Source of the DNA: Marthasterias glacialis
Taxonomy: Eukaryota; Echinodermata; Asteroidea; Forcipulatida; Asteriidae
Direction of reading: 5' to 3'
Assembly: GCA_911728455.2 (NCBI GenBank)
Contig: OU452230.1
Coordinates: forward strand, 11,656,377-11,720,376
DNA length: 64,000 bases
Part shown: piece after piece, positions 23,922-37,600 of the stretch
Numbering within the stretch: position 1 is the first letter of the stretch
How the letters are laid out: each line of letters begins with the position of its first letter
Translations under genes and position numbers: made by a program
Notes under the pieces: generated by a model
What the model was told of the DNA's origin: nothing
The model's input: the letters and a program-made list of their open reading frames with translations, nothing else
Database searches by the model: none

Positions 23922-24689
23922 CATTGTGCCAATACGCTGGGCACTAAAGTGGCAGCCGGATACGGCATTTTTGCCAAAACTAAATAGGAGTTAAAGCACG
24001 GAGGAAGAAAAAAGTAAAACAACAGAGTAAAAGCATCTTCCTCCTCCATGGACTATGGCAAAGACTAAGTAAAGTAGTCAGTAAGACTTCCGTTGCGTGA
24101 TTTCGCAGAACTTCAACTTGGCCTGTGCAGCTGTGCAATGGAACTTGGAAGAGTTTGATTTCATTTACGTTAAAAAAAAGACTCAACCAAGTTCGAAAAC
24201 AGAAAATGGGTTTAATCTATCGTTGCTTAATATTGCTTAGATGACGGTAACTCACATTATTTCATAGAAGCAGTTTCGCAGAACCATGACCCCATATGAA
24301 AAAAGTCGTCACCATAACTTCAGTCCACACAAAATGGCCGCCATATTTGCTCACTGAGCTGAGTGAAGTTGCCAGGCGAGTGTTTACAATTTGACGTCAT
24401 GCACTTTTTGTTATGCAAACTTCAGACGTGCGCACTTAACTAGTAACTGTGCTGGGCGTGTTATTCAGCACTCGGCAGCTTGCAAAGTCACATGTAATGT
24501 GTACAGTATCTTACTTTTACATGGTATTTGATAGTAACCCGATTCTGGCTATGATTCTCAGTGCTAGCAAATTTCATTTCTAAAAGCTGAAATTGGCGCT
24601 CTATAATCTTTGTTGTCAGGTAGGAATCTGAATTAAAAATACAGTTTTCACGGCGGAAAAAAATAGTTTTAGAAACTTTTTGGATGACA

Positions 24690-24810
24690 CAGTCATTATT
24701 AATGTCTTATGGTGGTGGCTCCAAGCAAGCTCCTCTAGTCCTAGTGTCATTCTGCATTTTAAATTTTAGAATGGCACTCGGAGCCACCACCGTAGGAACT
24801 AAAACTAAGG
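24690..24810. repeat. Small imperfect inverted repeat
   Basis: GGTGGTGGCTCC near 24712 and GGAGCCACCACC near 24780 are inverted copies enclosing about 55 bp. Nothing coding is seen in the surrounding 24.0-25.0 kb. Confidence 0.5.
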
Positions 24811-25069
24811 GTATGAACCTGAGTGAGACCACGCAGAGGCAGTGTTTAGTTAACTCGGTGGCAAAACCCCTTCCCAATTCAAACAAATAAATTCTTTTCC
24901 ACCAGTTTGCCCCCTCCCCCCCCCCCCCACACACACATACACAGAATCTGAGTTTTATGACCAAATGTGACCGGCTCTGTACTGTGCTCAAAGTTTTTTA
25001 GTCATCCTAGTAGTAGTAGACGTATCGCTAATAGTGCCGCAACGTTTTTTAATAGCTATGTTTGGAAAT

Positions 25070-25916
25070 CTATGGTGGCCCTGAAGGGACATCGCACATC
25101 GCATACGTGTGCGCACACGTATGCAATGTCGTGAAACAATTCGCGAATGTGTGCGCACACGTATGCAATGTCGTGAACCAAATCGCGAATATATGCGCAC
25201 ACGTATGCAATGTCGCGAAACAAATCGCGAATGTGTGCGCACACGTATGCAATGTCGTGAACCAAATCGCGAATATATGCGCACACGTATGCAATGTCGT
25301 GAATCAAATCGCGAATATATGCGCACACGTCTGCGAATATATTCGCGATGTCGTGAATTTTATTGCATACCATTGTCGCATACCTTTGAATAAAATGTCT
25401 ATTGATCTGGGGGGTTGCACATAGAGTGGCCACACAATGTACCTGCCTGGTACCCAAGCTCCTGCATTGAATGTCTTTGGTATACAAATGGGACCAGGGC
25501 CACTTGCATACTCCCTAGTTCACTAACACATTGTCCGCAACTATGACATCACCCCAAAGGTATGCGACAATGGTATGCAATAACATTCACGACATCGCGA
25601 ATATATTCGCAGACGAGTGCGCACATATTCGCGATTTGATTCACGACATTGCATACGTGTGCGCATATATTCGCGATTTGGTTCACGACATTGCATACGT
25701 GTGCGCACATATTCGCGATTTGGTTCACGACATTGCATACGTGTGCGCACACATTCGCGAATTGTTTCGCGACATTGCATACGTGTGCGCATATATTCGC
25801 GATTTGGTTCACGACATTGCATACGTGTGCGCACACATTCGCGAATTGTTTCACGACATTGCATACGTGTGCGCACACGTATGCGATGTGCGATGTCCCT
25901 TCAGGGCCACCATAGA
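25070..25916. mobile_element. Foldback element whose arms are 42-bp tandem repeats
   Basis: The ends CTATGGTGGCCCTGAAGG and CCTTCAGGGCCACCATAG are inverted. The left arm has five 42-bp units (25111-25320) and the right arm six inverted units (about 25612-25872). Each unit carries CGTATGCAATGTCG, a TCGCGA palindrome and GCGCACA; two subtypes (ATTCGCGAATGTGTG and AATCGCGAATATATG) intermix. The central 160 bp is unrelated. The 4-mer AAAT lies just outside each end, a weak candidate target duplication. Confidence 0.8.
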
Positions 25917-25990
25917 AATCAGATATTCCTAAACACAAACATTATTTGCCCCTTTAAGAAATTGAAGCTGTTATAAGCAAAACATGCCAA

Positions 25991-25994
25991 ATGC

Positions 25995-26055
<61 letters not shown>

Positions 26056-26112
26056 GCTGTTGCTGTTGCTGCTGCTATTGCTGCTGCTGCTGCTGTTGTT
26101 GTTGTTGTTATT

Positions 26113-26191
<79 letters not shown>
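25991..26191. repeat. (GTT)n microsatellite
   Basis: About 67 GTT triplets with interspersed GCT and ATT triplets in the middle. The long homopolymeric reading frames across it (poly-Val, poly-Leu, poly-Asn) are artefacts of a 3-bp period. Confidence 0.95.
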
Positions 26192-26194
<3 letters not shown>

Positions 26195-26449
26195 TTCACT
26201 TTCCCATTGGTAGGCCATACACAATTTTCCCGGGCGTTTGGTTAGCCTCCCTCCTTTTTCCTTTTTCTTATCAAAGTTATATGAGTTTTGTTTTTGTTTT
26301 TACTTTGTTATAAAAATCTACGTTCGAACGAAAAAAATCTTCGTTCAATTCAACCGTAGACCTTTCTTCACTCAAACGCAGATTTTTTTTCGTTCGAACG
26401 AAGAATTTTGTTCGCCTATCTTTTGTCACCTATGGCTATGTAAATACTT

Positions 26450-26820
26450 TAAAGGCAAAGTATACCTTTGGTTTTTGGAACCGTACGTTTGCCTTGATGC
26501 TATAGAATTGTAGATAATATACCATAAAACTAACCTGTGAGAATTTCATTTCAAAAGGTGGCAGCGTTTTTGAGATATCGCCAAAAATCTGGAGCGGTTG
26601 CATTCACGCAGAAGAAGTATCCGTCATTGGAATACACATTCTGAGAAGCGTTACGGCCATAACGCTTCTCAGATTCAAGTTTTTGGGGGATAAAAAGTGA
26701 TATATTTTTCCCGTAACTGCAGTACTTCGAAGTGAAACGTTTCTCAAAATGCATTATACTATCCAAAGCTGCCGTACTCCTTACCAAGTAAGTTTTTATT
26801 GCCAAAAATGTTCAGAGTCA
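26450..26820. mobile_element. Palindromic MITE
   Basis: The centre is a perfect hairpin (CTGAGAAGCGTTA, 6-nt loop, TAACGCTTCTCAG; about 26640-26675). Sequence on either side shows weaker inverted similarity. Downstream, 26850-28117 shows a G tract near 26832 and AT-rich DNA, but no gene. Confidence 0.5.
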
Positions 26821-28117
26821 TTACCAAACGCAGGGGGGGGGGGGGGGGACACGATATTGCGCAACTCTTTCCGCGGCGCTGTGTGAACGTACCATTTAAA
26901 AAAAAGGGGTAAATAATTTCTGCTCTAACACGAATGGATTTAATTAGATAAAAGTAAGGCAGTATTTGACCAATTATATATGCATAGTTTATTTGTAATA
27001 TTTTTGGAGTGGAAGTAAATGCACAAATTTGTCAAAAATCAATTAAAAAAAATTGGAAAATGCATCCGTCCCTCCAACACCAGGCACGTAGCCGGGCAAC
27101 ATCATCATACCGTTAATCAATGTGTAATGTTGCTTTGAACGAAAATTCCGACACCCCTAAAACAGTGTCACAAAACGTGACGAAAGTGACAAATTGGCCC
27201 ATTCTACCCCTGAGATTTTTCAAGTTCTTCTTTTAATATATGGTTTTCTAACATTGTGAAGCTTTTTTTAAAAATCCACCCATTCTACCCAATCGATTTT
27301 TATGATTTTCAAAATGTAACGTTTGAATTAAATAGTAAATTCCGTTATCGGTTTCATGTGTAGACCAGTCGGCGTCCGGAATCTGTGTGTGTTGGTATGG
27401 TATACCAAGCAGTCAGGGTGACGAACCGTGTATTGCACGATGTTAATAACGGCTACACACACACAGCCTGGGTATGCTCGCTTTTGACAGAGCCCCGACT
27501 GCGTGCGTGCGTCCGTGTGTGTGTGCATTGGTGTAAGGCAGGCTCACGAATGAGACGAGTATCAACGTTGATGGCGCCCTTTTCTTTTTCATGTCCGCCC
27601 CCCCCCCGACCAAACGTATGCAATGCGTTTAAACTTTGGGGAATCCCCGTATAACTTCAGATCACATGTAATGCGCGTGATTGGTTCGTGCACCCATAAT
27701 TTTGTAGAACCACTCACGGCACACACATTTCCGACGACGACATAACCGGGTCACCTGGGTTGTTTTGATCGTCAGATTGACGTGCCACACTGCCAGACTT
27801 AATTTTCGACCATTTTCAGAAAGGTAACTCAGTCTCAAATGTTTATAAAACACTTTAAGCTTTAATCTTAGCCCGCTAATTGTTTTTATACTAGCTAATA
27901 TTGCCATTTAACCCTTTTATTACCTTTATAGCAGTCTACTTAATGTCATGTCTGTTTGTTTTTTGCACTGTCATGTTTTTGTCTGGTGGCGGGTGGGGGG
28001 GGGGTAGGGAAGGTCGGTCATGGTTTCTTTTAATATAATTACTTACATTACAATTTTTTTTAGGTTTTCTTAAAAACCGTAATTGTATGTACAAATTTAG
28101 GATCCTTGTCTACTTTT

Positions 28118-28185
28118 TGTGAGTCGATATTACTAGTTTTTGTGAGTCGATATTACTAGTTTTTGTGAGTCGATATTACTAGTTT
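28118..28185. repeat. Three tandem 22-bp units
   Basis: The unit TTTGTGAGTCGATATTACTAG is repeated three times almost exactly, just upstream of a G-rich tract and the receptor gene's first coding exon. Confidence 0.85.
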
Positions 28186-28215
28186 TTGGAGGAGACACTA
28201 CCACTCCAGGATTGT

Positions 28216-28336
28216 TCATGGGGCCGGGGGGGGGGGGGGTCTGAGACAGTGGGGGGGGGGGGGGGGAGGGGGAGGGGAACAGATATTTGTAGAGGGGGAA
28301 ATTTCAGTTGTGGGTGTGTGGGGGGGGGGGGGGGCA
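28216..28336 (+). repeat. G-rich tract with strong G-quadruplex potential
   Basis: Four or more G runs of 8-16 residues lie within 120 bp on the plus strand, the coding strand of the receptor gene whose ATG is 300 bp downstream. Length at such runs is prone to sequencing error. Confidence 0.7.
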
Positions 28337-28362
28337 CTGGAACAGTGGTGAAGCTAGACCCA

Positions 28363-28465
28363 GTAACTGGGGCGCTGTACTCCTTTTTTTGAGATTTTGA
28401 CATTATCGTACAACCGATGTCAAAATCTCATAAAAGGAGTACAGCACCCCAGTTACTGGGTGTAG
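28363..28465. mobile_element. Foldback MITE, CCCAGTAACTGGGGCGC family, copy 1
   Basis: The ends ACCCAGTAACTGGGGCGC and ACCCCAGTTACTGGGT are inverted, and each arm continues into GTACTCCTTTT...GAGATTTTGACAT. The pair forms a hairpin with a short loop. Other copies are at 52483, 53708 and 54077. Confidence 0.8.
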
Positions 28466-28632
28466 GTGAAAAAAAGAAACCAAGAAGTAAAAATAATAAC
28501 TAAATGGACTAACAAATAAGTAAATGAGGTGCAAGTGACTAAAGAAAGGGAAATGACATGTTTAGAAATCTTGACTTTAGTAAAATTGTTGATCCCCAAA
28601 GGTTTTTTTTGTACAGAAATTTTGTGAAGACG

Positions 28633-31600
28633 ATGGAAAACAGTGGTGACCCAACCAGAGCTTTTCTTTTTGTGCTTATTGTGCTGATGCTGATTCTTCA
28701 ATCTGCTCAATCTGACACAGTTGAGGTAATTGAATCCTAAATAAATATTTAAAAGTTTCAGAATTTTCATTTCCTGACAGGTATTTGTAAATGAGAGCAT
28801 AATTAACGGATAGTATATTATTAGGCATCATATTTCTGAACTTGTCAGATGGTTTGTGAAAAATGTGTTAACCTGCTCGACTTCACGAAACTGCTACCTG
28901 CAGAATTCTAGGTTTGTGATACCCATTCTATGGCCAGTAAGTGCAAAATGTTGTGGTAAGCAGTGCCATAAAGTTGGGCTTGGGATTCCTCAAAATTTTC
29001 GGAATACTGGGAGTTTAAGGCACCCCTTGTTGTTTCAATAAACAGGTTCCCTACAATGGCAAGTCATGGAAGAGAGATATGTAGTGCACGGGACTGGAGT
29101 TCTGGTATTTGTCAGTGTGTGGGTTTATTGATGGTGTGGCACTTGTGTTCTTGAGCAAAGCACTTAAAATTACTTAGGTCTTCTGATGGGACGCACATGT
29201 AGGACTTGTGTGTTGTGTAATACCTGAAAGAACCCAGTACAACTACATGTATTATTGTTATTATTATATCTTTCTGGTAATGAAACCAAGCAAGTGACCC
29301 TCAAAAGTGACTTGCACTGTGACCCGTAGTCCTGAAGATACCTGTGTAGAGAGGATGTTGAAGAATTATATCAGTTTCAGATATGGGAGGAAAACCCCAA
29401 ATAGGGAAAACCCACACAATCAGGTAGGAACTGAAAACCCAATCCATATGCAAAGATCCGGTCCGGGATTCGAACCGGGGTCCACAGAGGTGAAAGGCAG
29501 AGAAAGAAACCACTGATTGAACAGCCCCCCACTCATTGAAGAGAAGTTGCAGAGGGTCACCTCTGTTTCTGGCATGGTTGCCTGGAGATTGTGCTGGTTG
29601 CGCTGCCTCACCATTAAGTCCTCTCAAGATGCTACATAAATGGGTCTGTATACTCGTCATACAAACTAAATGAGTCCTTTGAATAATGACTCAAAGCACT
29701 ATGTTTTAAGAACTGCTTGTGATTTTAATTGTTATTATTCAAACGTGGAAAAGAACTTTTTGCTTGATCCTTTTGAGCTCTCCCCTCATGCCAGATCCAC
29801 TGTATCTCCCGAAGAATTATTCATGAAAAGTCAGGTAACATTTTTCTTTTCCAATAATAGTGTCTAACAACACCATCACTGCCAGAATGTGCCGACGACT
29901 GCAATGGCAACAAATGGTTTCACCACATAGATAAAGGGAGTTGCCAAAAGTGCCCTGTTTGCGGTCCTGGCCAGGGTCTAGATAGTGTGAGTATCGCAGG
30001 ACTAGATCTCATTTTTGCTCTTGCCCCTTGGACAGTCAACTTTTCACTTCTGCTAAAGGAATTCAGTTACTAAAATGTGGAACTAAGAGAATTGTTAGCA
30101 CTTGGCAGTGGATCCAGGGAATGCAACAGGGGGCACCAGTCTTACCCCAACCCCTCCACCCTTAAATAAATCCAATCCAATGCTTGCCTACAGGATGACC
30201 CCATGGATGAGTGACCTCCCCAGCCCCCTGGTAAACCACTCTTTTGATCTGCCCCATTTTTGCCCAACAATTAACCAGTTGCCGCCGGGATTCTTTTTTT
30301 GGGGTCCCGTCCCCCTGGCGGGAATCTTTTGGCGCTGACAGAATCTGTTTTCTTTGAGGGTACCGCTGGCACAAAGAAACACTGACTTGACAATGCCAAG
30401 AGTACGAAGATTCTCTTTATTGGATCGTCCGGTTTGTTTCTCGACCAAAAAATGTGAACCATTGGTTGATCGCTGGCTCACTCTGACTTAACTCCATTGA
30501 GCCAAAATACAATGAATGAACAATGGTGGAAGCCTCTTGATGCCTCGTAATCCTCTTCTTGGAACAAAAGGACAAAGGCCCATAAATGGGGATTACACAA
30601 AAAACACCTCTCAATGGCCATAAAATGCCAATATATTCAAGACCTTTTTTTTGTCGACCGGGTGAACCTTTGCTCCGCTGGTCCGAAATTACATAGTGAT
30701 GTCTTTACACGGCTTCCGTTTCCAAGCAGGGGAAACATTTGCATATATACAGTTTATTCATGTCATCCAGCGCCTACTGGTTAAGGATGGTCAAAGGAAA
30801 GCGCCTCATCTGATGTGCCAGCATATGTGCCATCCAGTGCCAAAATCAGGCAGTTCTTGAAAATAGTAGAATGGCATTTTAAAGTAAAGACACCAGCCAG
30901 AATATCGATGTGATGTGATGTCTTTAAACATTATACTTTTGTGTTGAGAAGTACTTACTTCATGTGGTGTTGTATAAAAAGCTTGTATTCTCATTCATTT
31001 GTTAAGTAATGAGCCACAAAGGTTGTATGACTTCGGACTGATGCCCCCCAAAACCCCCCCCCCCCCCCCACACCCACAAAGATTTTGACAAAATAGGGAA
31101 ACTGCCTACATTGGGCTTGATAGCTCAGTCGGTACATCACCGTCACATAAATTTTGAGGTCACAGGGTCAAATCATGTACTAGTGGTTACTGTTATTCAT
31201 GTTCATTGTTCATCCAAAGTTGATACCTATTTGCCCAATATTATGTGAGTCACCAGACACAACTTTGTTCAGCTTTGTAACTGAAATCATTGAATCAATT
31301 GTTATTTATATTTTTTCAGCATTGTGGTGCACAGCAAGGTCAAAGTTGATACCTATTTGCCCAATATTATGTGAGTCACCAGACACAACTTTGTTCAGCT
31401 TTGTAACTGAAATCATTAAATCATTTGTTATTTATATTTTTTCAGCATTGTGGTGGACAGCAAGGTCAGAATGCAAAATGTGTACCATGTATCCCAGGTG
31501 TGACTTTCTCAGATCCGAGTGGTTACTGTTATTCATGTCGTCAGTGTGACAACACTGTCGGTGATACTCCCTGTACCATCACAACTGATGCTGTCTGTGG

Positions 31601-34600
31601 GAAGTGTCAACTCGGGTAATTTCCCTAATTGTTTTAAAAGATCAATTTGAGATCAATTTTTAATCTGGAATCTTGTACTTTCGTTTGTTAAAGTTTGTTG
31701 TCGTACCAGCTATTGTGATAAAAAGTAGTGCTTGCGGGAAATCTTTTGGAATAAGACTCTTTCCTCTTTTCTAGCAATTCCTATGTAGTTTGTCAGTTGA
31801 TTGTAATTTCCTTTTCTAAATCACCTTTATAAAAATTAATTTGACAGGTTTTTCTGCCTCAGAGGATTGTATTTCATTGCTTTTTTTTTTATCAGGCATT
31901 ACCATGAGAAAGGTAAGCCAGATCAGTGCCACCCGTGTGACTTACATTCGCAACCAGAGCAGGAACCTCAGTGCCAAGTCCCTCCGAAACTGACGACAGA
32001 TCCACCGCAGGAAGGAAGGCAAGAATCAACAACGGCAAATGCAACGCTTGAACCTACACTATCTGATGCACATCTTCCACAGGAAACAAATCATGTTTCA
32101 TCTTCCACTGCAAGTGGAGATTTGGCTGATCAAGTGATTCCACCTACTGACATATCTTGTATGTGATACATGCATCAGTAGAGTTATTTCAAGATGCTAG
32201 ATGGTAGCAAATCATAACTTTCATTACGGACAGCGTTCAAAGCATGTGCATGATCTTCTTAGAGCAAATCTTGTCAATACAAAGGGAGGAACTTTGTGCA
32301 GAGACTGCAGAGTGTACAGTTTTTTAAATGACTAGATGCGTTGAAAATGTTGAAGTGATCATTGCATCAAATAGCAAGCTTTTTTACAATCACCAATTTC
32401 AAAATTTGATTTCAGTGTTTTGCTGGGAAGCACGATCAAAATGCAAAATGTGTAACACTAAGGTTAAAGATTAATTTGTTTTATTTAGGAACTATGAGAT
32501 GAAGTATAAATGATCTTGTCAAACTTTTGCATTTTTGTTTTTTCTTTTTCCGTTCAGCTATTGATGCAGCAGTGCCCGCGATTCCGAATTCCGTGTCAAA
32601 TGCCACCCTGTACATTTGTGTGGCACTCCTCACCATCTTCGTGGCTGCTTTGATTGGATTCGGAGTTCATTACAAATTCTGTAAAACACGTATTCCTCGT
32701 GGAGCAACCCCTCAACCTTGCCGACAAACAAATTATGTTGGAGTGAATACTGAAGATCCAGAAGGTAGAGTTCTATTTTTATTTTTTTGTGTCTGGTTAG
32801 GTTGGCATTATCATGCATGCACTTTTCCTCAGATCAGCTGATTTTCCTCGTTTTTCACCTCACACTCATGCCATTGAAAATTGAAAAACACTGTACAAAG
32901 TCTTGTAAAGATTGGAATTTCCCCGTTTTTTGTTAAGTCCAAGTTGCATGCCTGCATTATGGGTGTACATTCACGTCTTTGATTGCTCTGCGAGAAATTT
33001 TTAATGGGGTGGGGGGATTTACTGCAAAATCATTCAGAATGAGGTATGAGTCCATGAACTGATCATGTGTGTTGCCTACAACTGTTTCAGAATGTGTGAA
33101 TTGCTTGCGGAATGTGAAATATGCACATGATAAATCACATAAAGAGCTGCAAATGTTGGGTTGGGTATTCCCTTTCCCCATCCCCCTGGAATTGTCTTCA
33201 TCTTCACTTACCATGGCAGTTTTTGTTGTTGTAGCATTCCTCACTTCAGCTTGTATAATTTTGTCAAATGTCTTTAGCTTGGCATCTAATTATTTACCAG
33301 ATTGCTTTCCAACTTCATTTATAAACTCCACCTGTGGTTTATTGATTGATTCCTACTTTTTTTCTCTTTACGATAAAGTTAAATTTCTTCCTGGCTTTGC
33401 TCCAGTTAACCAATGACTGATTTTGAATCACCTTATAGTTCCATCTCTAAAACTGATGGCCAATTCCACCATGATTTGAGTTTCACCTGTCATGTGTAAC
33501 TTTTCTTTTTATAATTTTGTCCCCCTTTACATAGCTCCTGTTGTACTTGATGTAATTGCAGAGACAGTCTATTACAGGGCCAACGGATATGAAAAGTAAA
33601 TGAAGCTCAGTAATAATATTATGTTTTTGGTCTTTATAATTTTAATGTTTTTGTTTGCTCCTCTTTTTTTGGTTTAAGATTATTCTTTCTATGAAATGCC
33701 ACAAGTGCTTTTTGTTTGTTTTTTTTAACTCGCTGCACTGCCAAGTTGTACTCAAAATTAACTTTCAAACTCTGATTCTCATCTGTATAGGCATCTTATA
33801 TCAAATGCCGTCATGCCTAATGCTGATGAAAAAGACCAGATGATTCATAAATCCATCAACATCACAGAACACTCATCAACTTCTTGTATAGGCCCCGAGA
33901 ACGCGTCAGATTATGCCGACCCAGATGCCGTCAAAGCAACTTCCTTTGAAGTACTCCCAAAGAAAAGGCCAGATTCCCGACTGGATGGCAAACTTCTTGT
34001 CTTTCCATCAAAGCAAGAGTCTTCCTCAGGGAAAAGTATCATCTGTTCGGGCAACCTGCCAGGGAAAGCTAGCAATGTTGGCACTCAACACCCTACCACT
34101 GAAGGTTGGAGCGTGGGAGTTGATTCTCGCTCATCAATGGCCACTTCAGGTTATCCTGATGAAAAGGAAAGAGTAGCGAAGCCTGTAGTCACACTCTGCA
34201 AAGATAATGGGATTGAGAAATTCAGGACCTACCAGGCTGCTTCTACCCTAGGTATCCCAGATACCGCTGTTAGTTCTGCAGCAGTAGTGCTAGATGTCAC
34301 AGCTGCATCACTTTACTTGCCTTCTACTGCTGCAGACACACATGCTGATGCAGCTCTACCAATGACGGATGATTCTTCTGCTGCTACAGTGAATCCTGTT
34401 ACTACTGGTGCTGCTGCTGTTACAGCCTTTTCCCCAGCTACAGCAGTGGACGAAGCTGATGGCACTGCTTATCTGACTGAAATAGAAGATGCCCCCATCC
34501 CTGCTGCTGGACTGATCAACAAAGAAACAGGTGCTTGCCCGGAAAGCAACTCCAGCACTCCTTTATTCAAAACCACCACGTCCAAAAAAAATCGTAAATC

Positions 34601-37600
34601 CAATGTGAGAGTCGCTCCTTCAGAGCCGGATTCTTGGAACGGAAACAAAGAGTGTTCCGCAACTTTTTGTAATGGACTTCATATTAATGTCAATGGAGAA
34701 GCACACAATGTGTACATTGCTTATCATAACAGTAGACTGAATGTTGGCTATGTCTCCACTGACACGGGTAAATATATATCTATCTTGATAATAATTTTAC
34801 TGTTAAAGAACGGTTGTGTTTTCGCATGACTTAAAGTTGGCTGGTTTAATCTTGATGATTAACTCACTGTAGGAGACTTGGAGTCTTCTGATGATGCTCA
34901 TGGACAATAGCCTGAATAAATGAATACTTGTTCTTGAAAGAATGTGCATTTTATGAGCTACGCAACAACAAAAATTGATTCAGTATTGACCTGGCATCAT
35001 CACAAGATACATCTTTCTTGCGTCATTTGGGAGTCATATTCCCTGTGTGTTAATGTGCATTGCCCATTTTCAGCGGTGAGCACAGTTAGATGCCCACCAT
35101 ATCTTTACATGCAGTTTGACTCCCAAAATGGCAGACTATGGGTAGACAGTAGCCGGGTGTGACGTTCAATATCTGCTGCCACAGGTCATCAACTGCGGGT
35201 ACAAAATTGTTGTTTTGAAAAGCTGTTGATAATTCATTAAGTGTATAACCTACCAAAACATTAATGATACGCTTGCCCTTTAAAACTAAGATAGTGTTTC
35301 TGTGTGTTTCTTTTTTACAACAGAGAGCGACGAGTAGTTTGAAATAGTCATGTGAATCACCAACTGATGAAGATGTACACAAGCTGATAGACACTCGCTG
35401 AAAACACGGATTGGCTGAAACCCCCACCAGTCACAAAACTCAACAATTACCCAAATTAATGAGTACATGTACATACTTTTTCATAAACTTTCAAGCAAAT
35501 GTAAGGCTTGTTTTAGGAAAAATTCAAACATAATTTGGCTCTTTTTATAAATTTGGAGTCCGTTTTTTATTGTTGTCCCTGTTACATCTGACACAAGATT
35601 TCATACATTTACAGCACAATCTTTGGTGCCTTCTACCTCCAAGAGTGATTATGTTAACGCAAAGTACATGCTGAACAAATCAAAACACTTTGAAGTCAAA
35701 TTTAAAGATATTTTCAGATTAAATTGCACACGTCAGGTGTAACAGGGACAGGAAAATGTCACACTTTGGACCCCAAATTTATAGAATGACCCATTTACGG
35801 TCTTATCAAATTTTTGTCTGTGTTTCTATGTTATGCAGATGGAATCATATATTATTAGATTTATATGAAACCACCTAGATTTATATGAAACCTCCAACAA
35901 ACACAAAACTCAACAATTTCAATAGTTACTCAAATTAATGTGTACATATTCTTTTTCATAAACTTTCAAGCAAATTTAAGGCTTGTTTTAGGAACAATTC
36001 AAACAAAACTTATTGGCCTTATCAAATGTTTGTGTGTGTTTCTATTTTATGCAGATGAAATCATATAGTATTAGATTTATATGAAACCTACTATATTTAT
36101 ATAATCACAAAACTCAAAATTAATGTATACATACTTTTTCATGAAATTTCAAGCAAATTTAAGACTTGTTTTAGGAACAATTCAAACAAAAATGTTTGGT
36201 CTTATCAAATTTTGGTGTGTGTTTCTATATTATGCAGATGGAATCATATAGTATTAGATTTATATGAAACCACCTAGATTTATATAATCACCAAACTCAA
36301 AAGTAATGTGTACATATCTAATTTTTGTGTGTGTGTAACAGATAGAATCATATAATAATATATTTATATGAAATTAATATGTGCATATCACATATCCTTA
36401 ATGGTGTGTGGTATCCTTGTGTTGGTTCATTGTAACTCCATTGTGCAACAAAGTCCTTTCGCGCACGAACATGGTCGGTGCAACAACGTCCTACTTTGCG
36501 TCCTTTGACAACGTGTGTATGTCTGGGATGTTTAAAGTGAGATACAACCTTTGACATTCAAAATTTTGCATTTCACGTAAACGCTAATTTTGGAGATGCG
36601 ACCTTGCACCGACACAATGATACATGTATGTACTGTGAATTTTCATGGGTGTGTTCAATAATTATAAGTATTCAAGGTGTTCTTTTAAGGTGGTGCAGTT
36701 TGACGTTAATGTATATAATAATGTAATGTAAAACAAAAAAGCACCATACGGGTTTAAAGTTTTATCAGCAATGATTAGCTTACCCCCATGTTTTTGCATG
36801 TAACTTTTGAACACTGAATTCGATCACCGCAAAATTTTCTGACTTTCCCAAGGTCTGACTTTTTCTTTGGGAGAATCATACATTTATAGTGGTTGGTCTT
36901 TTTTTTTTTTCTTTTCCCAAATTATATCTAGAATCATGTTGGCAGAAAATAATTGATATTGAGGGTCAGCTGTAGCCATGGTAACCATTTGTTTGACCTT
37001 GGGGTCACCTGATTGTAATGTTTTTTGTGATTTTTTCCCTGACTTTTTGCATATAATTTAGTGGGGGAGGGCACTATGTGCTCCCCCCCCCCTTTTATAA
37101 TGAGTCACAGTGATAATTGTAATGGTCTTTTGTATGGATTACCAAGCTATGTCTCGTTAAACTTCAAAGCATTCAGAATTTGGCTGCTAGACTTGTTACT
37201 CATACACGTTCACATGAACCCGTTTCCCCAGTTTTGTACAATCTGTACCGGTTACCAGTAAAACGGAGAATCATTTTCAAACTCCTTGTAATAACATTAA
37301 AATACAAACATGGTCTGGCTCCTCAATACCACCAAGAACTGATCCAAAATGACTACCCTACAAGAAATACTTGTTCTGGGTCAAACAATCGTTTCACTCC
37401 ATTTCCAGCTGCTACCAAAGCTTATGGGCAAAGGGGCCTTTCAGGTTGCATCTCCTTAACTCTGGAATTAAAGATAACATTAAAGATTGTTCCTCTCTTA
37501 AAACCTACCTCTTTGTCAAATAACTTACGATTTCATTGCACATATTACCAGGCATGCAACTTGGACTTAACAAAAAACGAGGAAATTCCAATCTTTACAA

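Noticed and set aside
25056..25938. Overlapping open frames of 90-143 residues in all six frames with 14-residue repeats
   Set aside because: The 42-bp unit is a multiple of three and lacks stops, so every frame stays open; the frames follow the repeat and not any gene signal.
25984..26313. Poly-Val, poly-Leu and poly-Asn proteins
   Set aside because: They are translations of a (GTT)n microsatellite.
31110..31185. tRNA gene
   Set aside because: Box A is good but box B is degraded and no cloverleaf closes; treated as a SINE head. The same holds for 17298 and 29420.
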